Below, piece after piece: positions 50,953 to 57,218 of a DNA stretch of 64,000 bases. The DNA is from JAYQKL01 sp049890195 (GTDB lineage Bacteria; Pseudomonadota; Alphaproteobacteria; RS24): NCBI GenBank assembly GCA_049890195.1, contig JBMHBY010000008.1, positions 1 to 64,000 of the forward strand. Direction: 5' to 3'. The notes beneath the pieces are model-generated. The model saw only the letters and a list, made by a program, of their open reading frames with translations. It had not been told where the DNA came from and made no database searches. Within the stretch, counting starts at the first letter, position 1. Each line of letters opens with the position of its first letter. Made by a program: the position numbers and the translations under genes.

Positions 50953-51291
50953 ATGCCGTCCAAACACTCTCGTGCCGAACTCGCAAGGGCGACACATTCA
51001 TTGGAAAAACTTTATAAATTGCAGGGCTCCCTGACTGATGATCTGGTCAAGCTGGAGGCGAGCCTGCCCGATGATGCAGATGATATGACGGAGGCTGTGG
51101 AAAGATATTCAAAAGTCCTCAGTGTTCTGATCAGGTCAATGAACCTTCTGATCCAACGTGAGGAAACTTTAAAAACAAAAAGTGGGCAGAAAAAAAAGAC
51201 AAAAAAAGAAATCATTATCGAACTCGATGCTGCATTGGATCGGCTCCTTGCCGGCTCACAAAAGAAAAGCGTTTCTGGAAAGTCTGGATGA
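50953..51291 (+). CDS. putative gene transfer agent small terminase (g1-like)
   Basis: A 112-residue helical protein with no confident family match by itself. Two amphipathic, coiled-coil-like helices (LEKLYKLQGSLTDDLVKLEA and EAVERYSKVLSVLIRSMNLL) are followed by a lysine-rich stretch (KKKTKKE) and a last helix IIIELDAALDRLLAG. Size, composition and the out-of-frame overlap with the start of a large-terminase-like frame (51227) match gene 1 of alphaproteobacterial gene transfer agents, which encodes the small terminase. The frame is intact, and a promoter precedes it. If the large terminase is gone, it may be a relic or may have a new role. Confidence 0.5.
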   Translation: MPSKHSRAELARATHSLEKLYKLQGSLTDDLVKLEASLPDDADDMTEAVERYSKVLSVLIRSMNLLIQREETLKTKSGQKKKTKKEIIIELDAALDRLLAGSQKKSVSGKSG

Positions 51292-51433
51292 GGAACAACT
51301 GCTTTTCCTCATGCATCACTGCCCAGTCCGGCTCCCTGTCCAGCGGCCGGGTCCGCCTCAAGCTTTTCGTCTTGCGCCTCAGTTTGCCGCCCGCCTAGCC
51401 CCTGAGCCTGCTTGTCTTTGTCGGCCAGGCTGA
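51227..51433 (+). pseudogene. 5' remnant of a gene transfer agent-type large terminase
   Basis: The frame opens MLHWIGSLPAHKRKAFLE and continues SLDEEQLLFLMH, which resembles the first 25-30 residues of GTA large terminases (WI.SLP..KR.AFL..L...L..L). After about residue 30 the similarity ends: there is no aromatic-rich W-A-x-P segment and no Walker A (GGRGAGKT), and the frame closes after 68 residues in Pro/Arg-rich sequence. It overlaps the 3' end of the g1-like gene in another frame, the usual g1/g2 arrangement. I read it as the scar of a deletion that removed the rest of the cluster; the ccmI gene follows. Confidence 0.5.
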
Positions 51434-51477
51434 TATGTTCTGGCTGAAGAACGTCTGAGCTTTTTCCGGGAGTGGCT

Positions 51478-52134
51478 ATGATCTGGGTTGTGTTGGCATT
51501 GCTGGCTTTGGGAGTTGTGCTGGTTATGGCGCGGCCATTATGGCGCGCGCCGCTGACGCAACCCGCCGAACGCGTCACGGTTTTGGCCCTGGTCGGCGGC
51601 CTGCCGGTGTTTGCGCTGGGCGTCTATCTTTATCTGGGCAACCCGACCATGCCGTCCTTCCCGTTGGAACCGCGCCTGAGCGGTCCGCTGGACAAGCTGC
51701 CCGCCCCCGCCATTATCGCCAAGCTGGAACAGACCTTGATGGCCAATCCCGATGATACGGAGGGCTGGCGGCTTCTGGCGCGCATCCGAACCCGCCAGAA
51801 CGCGCCGTCTTTGGCGGCGGAGGCATGGGGCAATTTGCTGTATCTGGCACCCGACGACAGCGAGGCCGTACTTGGCCTGGCGGCCGCCCGGATTGAAACG
51901 GAGGGCGGCGTCATCAGTGCAGACAGCCAGTCCTTGATCGAGCAGGCCTTCGCACTGGCCCCGGACAATCGGCTGGCGCTTTATTACCGTGGCCTTCTGG
52001 CGCAGCAAATGGGCGACCAGCCGGCGGCCCGAGAATTTTGGCGGAAAAGCCGCACTGCCGGATCCGATGATCCCGCCTGGACGGGATTTGTTGACGCCAA
52101 GCTCAGCGGCCTGACGGCTCCTGCGGCGAGATGA
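51478..52134 (+). CDS. ccmI: cytochrome c biogenesis protein CcmI-like (TPR)
   Basis: A 218-residue protein with two N-terminal membrane helices (MIWVVLALLALGVVLVMA and ALVGGLPVFALGVYLYLG) and TPR repeats from about residue 80 (NPDDTEGWRLLARI, APDDSEAVLGLAAARIETEG, APDNRLALYYRGLLAQQMGD). CcmI escorts apocytochrome c to the CcmFH ligase. It is shorter than the longer CcmI of E. coli CcmH type. GGGAG precedes ATG 51478. It leads the ccmI-E-F-H run. Confidence 0.82.
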   Translation: MIWVVLALLALGVVLVMARPLWRAPLTQPAERVTVLALVGGLPVFALGVYLYLGNPTMPSFPLEPRLSGPLDKLPAPAIIAKLEQTLMANPDDTEGWRLLARIRTRQNAPSLAAEAWGNLLYLAPDDSEAVLGLAAARIETEGGVISADSQSLIEQAFALAPDNRLALYYRGLLAQQMGDQPAAREFWRKSRTAGSDDPAWTGFVDAKLSGLTAPAAR

Positions 52135-52182
52135 GCCTTTTTCTTTCCCGGGTCATGGCGCTATAAAGGGTCAGGAGCAGAT

Positions 52183-52623
52183 ATGACCCCAAAACAGACA
52201 CGCCTCACTCTTCTGGTCACCGGCCTGACTTTATTGGCCGGCGTCATCGCGCTTGCCTTGACGGCGCTGGAGGACAATCTGGTTTATTTCCGCTCCCCAA
52301 GTGAAATTGCGGTGCAACCTGCTGAACTCGGCAAGGTCATCAGGCTCGGCGGTCTGGTGAAGCCGGGCAGTCTGGAAAAATCCGGCAAGGAAAGCCGTTT
52401 TGTCGTGACAGACGGTGCGGCTGACATTGCCGTTCGCCATGTCGGGTTGCTGCCGGATCTCTTTCGCGAAGGTCAGGGTGTCGTGGTGGAAGGCGCTTTC
52501 GAAACCCCGCAATTGTTCGCCGCCAAAACGGTTTTGGCCAAGCATGATGAGAATTACATGCCGCCAGAGGTTGCCGAGGCGCTGAAACAAACCGGCGTCT
52601 GGGAAGGCGGGGCGCCGCAATGA
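52183..52623 (+). CDS. ccmE: heme chaperone CcmE
   Basis: A 146-residue membrane-anchored OB-fold protein. The N-terminal helix (LTLLVTGLTLLAGVIALA) anchors it. His121 in AKHDENYMP is the covalent heme-binding residue, with Tyr125 as the heme ligand. It carries heme from CcmC to CcmF. Its stop overlaps ccmF by 4 bases. Confidence 0.95.
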   Translation: MTPKQTRLTLLVTGLTLLAGVIALALTALEDNLVYFRSPSEIAVQPAELGKVIRLGGLVKPGSLEKSGKESRFVVTDGAADIAVRHVGLLPDLFREGQGVVVEGAFETPQLFAAKTVLAKHDENYMPPEVAEALKQTGVWEGGAPQ

Positions 52624-54599
52624 TCATAGAAACCGGCCATTTTGCCCTCATTCTTGCTTTCGGCATCGCCCTGTTTCAGGCGCTGATACCGCTTTATGGT
52701 GCCGCTGCCGGCCAGCCGCGCCTCATGCAGTTGGCCCGCCCGGCCGCGGTGTTGCAATTCGTCTTGGTGGGGTGGGCCTTCGGGGTTTTGACATGGGCAT
52801 TTGCCACCTCTGACTTCTCGGTGCATCTGGTGGCCGAAAACAGCCATGCCGCCAAACCGTTCATTTATAAAATCGCCGGTGTCTGGGGCAATCATGAGGG
52901 GTCGATGCTGTTGTGGATCCTGATTTTGACCGGTTTTGGCGGGCTGTTGGCGCTGCGCTCAGAGGCGTTGCCGCAAACTCTGCTGGCCCGCACCTTGGCA
53001 ATCCAATCCATATTGAGTGTGTTGTTCATCAGCTTTTCGTTGTTCACCTCCAACCCTTTCGCCCGTCTGTGGCCGGTGCCCTATGCGGGCGGTGGTTTGA
53101 ACCCGATTTTGCAGGATCCGGCTCTGGCGCTGCATCCACCGCTCCTGTATCTCGGTTATGTCGGATTTTCCGTCGGTTTTTCCATGTCCGTGGCGGCATT
53201 GCTGGAGGCGGATTTCAAACGCGGTTGGGCCGGCTGGGTACGCCCTTACATTCTGGCGGCATGGGTGTTTTTGACCCTCGGCATCGCGCTCGGTTCTTTC
53301 TGGGCCTATTATGAATTGGGCTGGGGCGGGTTCTGGTTCTGGGATCCGGTGGAAAACGCCTCCCTGTTGCCCTGGCTCGCCGGGACAGCCCTGTTGCATT
53401 CCGCCCTTGTGGCGGAGCATCGCAACAGCATGCGCAAATGGACCTTGCTGCTGGCTGTCCTGACCTTCGGCCTCAGTGTGGCCGGAACTTTCCTGGTCCG
53501 CTCCGGTGTTTTGACCTCGGTGCATGCCTTTGCCAATGACCCGGCCCGTGGGGTTTTCATTCTGGCGATTCTTGCCGTGACGGTCGGCGGGGCGTTATGG
53601 GTTTTCGCAACCCGCGCTGACAAAGTGTTGCCCGCCGGTCCGGACGGGTTTGACCTTGCCAGCCGCGAAACTGCCCTTTTGGTGAATAATGTGTTTCTTG
53701 CCAGTGCTACGGCGACCATTTTGATCGGGACAATTTATCCCTTGATCATTGATGGCTTGGGGCTGGGCAAAATCTCCGTCGGCGCGCCATACTTCAATCT
53801 GGTGTTCACACCGCTCATGGCACCTTTGGTGATTTTGATTCCATTCGGGCCATTATTGGTCTGGCAAAAGGGGCAGGGCGCACGTGCCTGGCGCCTGCTG
53901 AAGCCGGCGGCGGCCTTGACCGGGGTTTTTTCTTTTGTACTGTTTGTCACCGGGGTTGAAACCGGCTGGATGCTGCTCGGTCTTGCCGGGGCGGCATGGC
54001 TTGTCTTTGGTGCGCTGACCGACCTCAAAACCAAGGCGCGGTTGGGTGCCGGCGGTGTCGGGCAAAACCTCATGCGTTTGCGCAGATTGCCGGGTCAAGC
54101 CTGGGGCGTGGTGCTGGCGCATGCCGGTGTCGGCGTGCTGCTGTTCGGCATTGTCGCGACAACCGCTTGGCAGAAAGAGGCCATCACGACCCTGAAAGCC
54201 GGCCAAGGCCTGACCTTGGGGGGCTACGAAGTGACCCTGAAGGCCGTCAACCGCGTTCCGGGACCGAATTATCAGGCTGAACAGGGGCTTTTCGAGATTG
54301 CCCGCCAAGGTCAGGCGGCGGCCTCGTTACGACCTGAGCGGCGTTATTATCCTGTCGAACGCTCGCAGACGACCGAGGCGGCGATCCTGAAACAGCTAGA
54401 CGGCAATCTTTACATCGCCCTCGGGGAGCGGTTGGAGGGCGTTGAGGCACCGGATTATGTCGTGCGGGTCTGGCTTCATCCGTTTGTCAATTTCATCTGG
54501 GTCGGCGGATTGCTGATGGCGCTGGGCGGGGGTGTTTCGCTTGTTGGCCGTGTCCGCCGGAAAGCGCTGTCAGGTCAGCCCGTGCAGGGAGACAGGTGA
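52620..54599 (+). CDS. ccmF: cytochrome c heme lyase subunit CcmF
   Basis: A 659-residue protein with about 15 membrane helices. NHEGSMLLWILI and WGGFWFWDPVENASLLPW (the tryptophan-rich WWD heme-handling domain) are diagnostic, with conserved periplasmic histidines in ALHPPLLYLGY and ALLHSALVAEH. With CcmH and CcmI it ligates heme to the CXXCH of apocytochromes c. It overlaps ccmE and ccmH. Confidence 0.95.
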   Translation: MIIETGHFALILAFGIALFQALIPLYGAAAGQPRLMQLARPAAVLQFVLVGWAFGVLTWAFATSDFSVHLVAENSHAAKPFIYKIAGVWGNHEGSMLLWILILTGFGGLLALRSEALPQTLLARTLAIQSILSVLFISFSLFTSNPFARLWPVPYAGGGLNPILQDPALALHPPLLYLGYVGFSVGFSMSVAALLEADFKRGWAGWVRPYILAAWVFLTLGIALGSFWAYYELGWGGFWFWDPVENASLLPWLAGTALLHSALVAEHRNSMRKWTLLLAVLTFGLSVAGTFLVRSGVLTSVHAFANDPARGVFILAILAVTVGGALWVFATRADKVLPAGPDGFDLASRETALLVNNVFLASATATILIGTIYPLIIDGLGLGKISVGAPYFNLVFTPLMAPLVILIPFGPLLVWQKGQGARAWRLLKPAAALTGVFSFVLFVTGVETGWMLLGLAGAAWLVFGALTDLKTKARLGAGGVGQNLMRLRRLPGQAWGVVLAHAGVGVLLFGIVATTAWQKEAITTLKAGQGLTLGGYEVTLKAVNRVPGPNYQAEQGLFEIARQGQAAASLRPERRYYPVERSQTTEAAILKQLDGNLYIALGERLEGVEAPDYVVRVWLHPFVNFIWVGGLLMALGGGVSLVGRVRRKALSGQPVQGDR

Positions 54600-54985
54600 T
54601 GCGCATGCTGGTGCTGTTTTGGGTTTTGATGTCGCCGGCGCTGGCGCTGGAGCCCGGTGAGGCCTTGTCGGACCCGGTTTTGGAGCAGCGCGCCCGTGCC
54701 CTGTCCGCCGAGTTGCGCTGCCCCGTGTGCCAAAACCAGTCGATTGATGACAGTGATGCCCCTTTGGCGCGGGATTTGCGCGTGTTGATCCGGGAACGTC
54801 TGGTTGTCGGCGACACTGACCGGCAGGTCATGGCGTATGTCACGGCGCGATACGGCGAATTTGTCCGGCTTCAGCCGACCCTGTCGCCCAAAAACGGTTT
54901 GTTGTGGTTGGCCCCTGTGCTGTTCCTGCTGCTTGGTGCTGGGCTGGTGTGGCGACTGACCCGCAGGAAAATTAAAAATAATTAA
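54599..54985 (+). CDS. ccmH: cytochrome c biogenesis thioredoxin-like CcmH (CycL)
   Basis: A 128-residue protein: signal peptide (MLVLFWVLMSPALALE), LRCPVCQNQSIDDSDAPLA with the redox pair Cys41/Cys44, LVVGDTDRQVMAYVTARYG, and a C-terminal membrane helix. It reduces apocytochrome c thiols before heme ligation. The start overlaps the ccmF stop. The degP gene that follows ccmH in some rhizobia is missing, and a 150-base hairpin-containing region follows instead. Confidence 0.93.
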   Translation: MRMLVLFWVLMSPALALEPGEALSDPVLEQRARALSAELRCPVCQNQSIDDSDAPLARDLRVLIRERLVVGDTDRQVMAYVTARYGEFVRLQPTLSPKNGLLWLAPVLFLLLGAGLVWRLTRRKIKNN

Positions 54986-54992
54986 TCTTTGC

Positions 54993-55009
54993 GTAAGGGT
55001 TTTGTAAGG
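54993..55009 (+). promoter_or_regulatory. GTAAGG direct repeats, possible response-regulator site
   Basis: GTAAGG occurs at 54993-54998 and again at 55004-55009, an 11-base period that places both copies on the same face of the helix. OmpR/PhoB-family regulators bind such tandem half-sites. A TATATG/TATGGT-like -10 follows at about 55020-55031. The adjacent response regulator is the natural candidate binder. Confidence 0.4.
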
Positions 55010-55034
55010 CGTCCCTAACTATATGTATGGTGTA

Positions 55035-55117
55035 AGCATTGAGAAATCCTCCCTCCTTAATGTTACAACTCCTAGGGGAAGCCTCATCTGGATTTCGGGG
55101 CTTCCCCATTTTTTTTA
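55035..55117 (+). ncRNA. candidate short transcript ending in an intrinsic terminator
   Basis: Transcription starting just after the GTAAGG repeats would give an RNA of about 80 bases ending at the strong terminator of 55075-55117. It contains a pyrimidine run, CCTCCCTCCTT (55048-55058), that resembles the anti-Shine-Dalgarno end of 16S rRNA. It could act as a small RNA or as a leader/attenuator of the two-component operon. No expression evidence exists in the sequence. Confidence 0.35.
55075..55117 (+). terminator. intrinsic terminator upstream of the response regulator
   Basis: GGGGAAGCC (55075-55083) pairs perfectly with GGCTTCCCC (55099-55107) across a 15-base loop, followed by a run of eight T. 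It lies 90 bases after ccmH and only 19 bases before the response regulator start. Confidence 0.85.
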
Positions 55118-55135
55118 TTCGTTTAGATTGTGATT

Positions 55136-55813
55136 ATGCATGTTCTTTTGATTGAAGATGACCGGGAAGCGGCGGGCTATGTGCAGAAGGGGCTGCGTGA
55201 AAGCGGCCATATTGTTGACTGGGCCGCTGATGGGGAAGCTGGGCTTGAAATGGCTTTGTCCGGTCAGTTTGACGTGATGGTTGTTGACCGCATGCTGCCG
55301 GTGCAGGACGGCTTGTCGGTTGTGGCCAATATCCGCGAGGCCGGGGTCAGCACGCCGGTGCTGTTTCTGTCGGCCCTCGGCGAAGTTGAAGACCGGGTGG
55401 ATGGCCTGCGGGCCGGGGGGGACGACTATCTGACGAAACCCTTTGCCTTTGCTGAACTGCTGGCCCGCATCGAGGCTCTGACGCGGCGCGGCCAGAGTGA
55501 AAGCGTGTCAACCAAGCTGACATTGGCGGACCTGGAGCTTGATTTGTTGTCCCGCCGTGTCACCCGCGACGGGACAGCTATTGATCTGCAGCCAAGGGAA
55601 TTCAAGCTGTTGGAGTATCTGCTGCGTCATGCCGGGCAGGTGGTGACCAGAACCATGTTGTTGGAGCATGTCTGGGAATATCACTTCGACCCGCAGACCA
55701 ATGTCATCGATGTTCATATTTCCCGTCTCCGGTCAAAGCTGGACAAGGGGTTTTCGCCCCCGTTGCTGCAGACCGTTCGCGGGGCAGGGTATTCGCTTCG
55801 TGTTCCAGGCTAA
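55136..55813 (+). CDS. OmpR-family response regulator
   Basis: A 225-residue regulator. The receiver domain has the acidic pair in LLIEDD (7-8), phospho-acceptor Asp51 in VVDRMLP and Lys101 in LTKPF. The C-terminal winged helix contains LQPREFKLLEYLLRHAGQVV and NVIDVHISRLRSKLD. No clear ribosome site precedes ATG 55136 (or GTG 55130), and a terminator ends 19 bases upstream. The following kinase starts within its last codons. The pair next to ccm genes and glnE corresponds by position to an uncharacterised rhizobial system. Confidence 0.92.
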   Translation: MHVLLIEDDREAAGYVQKGLRESGHIVDWAADGEAGLEMALSGQFDVMVVDRMLPVQDGLSVVANIREAGVSTPVLFLSALGEVEDRVDGLRAGGDDYLTKPFAFAELLARIEALTRRGQSESVSTKLTLADLELDLLSRRVTRDGTAIDLQPREFKLLEYLLRHAGQVVTRTMLLEHVWEYHFDPQTNVIDVHISRLRSKLDKGFSPPLLQTVRGAGYSLRVPG

Positions 55814-57218
55814 ACTTCTCAAAACCACGACATTCCGTGCGGCGCTGTTTTACCTTGCCGTCTTCTGTCTGTCCTCGGTCGCGGTGACTTCTTATCTCTA
55901 TTGGAACACCGCAGGTGTCATGATGCGCCAGACCGACCAGGAAATCATGGATGAATTGGACAATCTTTCCGGTCACTTCGAACGCAGTGGCGTGCCGGGC
56001 ATCATCCGGATTGTCAAACGCCGCAGTCGTGATCCGCGATTGAGCCTGTACCTGCTGGCGGACCCGCAGGGACGCAAGCTCGCAGGCAATCTCAGCAATC
56101 TCCCGGATTATGTCCAGCAGCCGGACAACTGGGTTCATTTTGAGTATCGGCGGGTCCGCGACACCGGCACCAAGACAACCCCCGCCCGTGGTCGGCTGGT
56201 GGACCTGCCGCTGGGTTTCAGCCTGCTGGTGGCTCGCGATGTTGATGAGTTGCGTCAACTTGACCGGCTGATGGGGCGGGCGATGATTTATGGTCTGGGG
56301 ATCATTTTGTTCATGGGGGTGACGGGCGGATTGCTGATCAGCCGCAATTTCCGAAGCCGCATTGACAGCATCAACCGTGCCAGTCGTCAGATTATGGATG
56401 GCGATCTGTCGCGCCGGGTGCCGATCAAGGGCACAGATGACGAAATTGACCAGTTGTCGGAAAACCTCAACTCCATGCTGGACAGGATTGAGGACCTGAT
56501 GAAGGGCATGCGTCAGGTGACGGACAATGTGGCCCATGATTTACGCTCCCCGATCAACCGCCTGCGCAATCGGTTGGAAGTGACCCTGATGCAGGAAAAC
56601 GCCACCGAGAAATACCGCGAGGTGCTGCAAAGCACGATTGAGGAGGCTGATGGCCTGCTGGCGACTTTCAATGCATTGCTCTCGATCACCCGTCTTGAGG
56701 CCGGTACGGCGGAGGTGCAGATGGAGCGGATGGATCTCGGCAGGCTGGTTGAGGATGCCGCCGATTTTCTTGCCCCTGTCGCCGAAGAGCGCGGGTTTAA
56801 ATATCAGGTTATTGTGCCGGACGAAAAAATCGAGGCGATGGTGTCGCGCCCCCTGATGTCCCAGGCCGTGGTCAATATTATTGATAATGCCCTGAAATAT
56901 GGACGTGGTGAAGACAGCGAAATTGTCATCGCCGTCACCGAAAGTCATGAGGAGGTCACGGTGTCGGTCAGCGACAAGGGGCCGGGCATCCCCGTGGATC
57001 AGGTCAAGCGGGTGACGGAGCGCTTTGTCCGGCTGGATGAAAGCCGGACCCGTCAAGGCAGCGGCCTGGGCCTGTCGCTGGTCTCCGCCATCATCCAGAT
57101 CCATAGGGGCCGCCTGCAGCTCAGCCGCAATGACCCGCAAGGACTGGTGGCACAAATTGTGCTAAACAAAAGCCATGACAGTCAATCCAAATCCTCCCGG
57201 GACTCAGCCGCCGCATGA
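55800..57218 (+). CDS. sensor histidine kinase partner
   Basis: A 472-residue membrane kinase. Helices at about 15-33 and 161-181 enclose a periplasmic sensor of some 125 residues. A HAMP domain follows, then the H-box NVAHDLRSPINRLRN with His246, N-box NIIDNALKYG, G1 DKGPGIP and G2 GSGLGLSLV. It starts at GTG 55800, overlapping the response-regulator stop by 14 bases. Its end overlaps glnE by 44 bases. The signal is not predictable, but position links it to the envelope. Confidence 0.9.
   Translation: MFQAKLLKTTTFRAALFYLAVFCLSSVAVTSYLYWNTAGVMMRQTDQEIMDELDNLSGHFERSGVPGIIRIVKRRSRDPRLSLYLLADPQGRKLAGNLSNLPDYVQQPDNWVHFEYRRVRDTGTKTTPARGRLVDLPLGFSLLVARDVDELRQLDRLMGRAMIYGLGIILFMGVTGGLLISRNFRSRIDSINRASRQIMDGDLSRRVPIKGTDDEIDQLSENLNSMLDRIEDLMKGMRQVTDNVAHDLRSPINRLRNRLEVTLMQENATEKYREVLQSTIEEADGLLATFNALLSITRLEAGTAEVQMERMDLGRLVEDAADFLAPVAEERGFKYQVIVPDEKIEAMVSRPLMSQAVVNIIDNALKYGRGEDSEIVIAVTESHEEVTVSVSDKGPGIPVDQVKRVTERFVRLDESRTRQGSGLGLSLVSAIIQIHRGRLQLSRNDPQGLVAQIVLNKSHDSQSKSSRDSAAA

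Noticed and set aside
51309..51578. 89-codon minus-strand frame across the terminase scar and ccmI start
   Set aside because: Its 5' half is antisense to ccmI and it lacks a ribosome site or family match. Only its 3' third, over the scar, is of interest and is reported as a finding rather than a gene.
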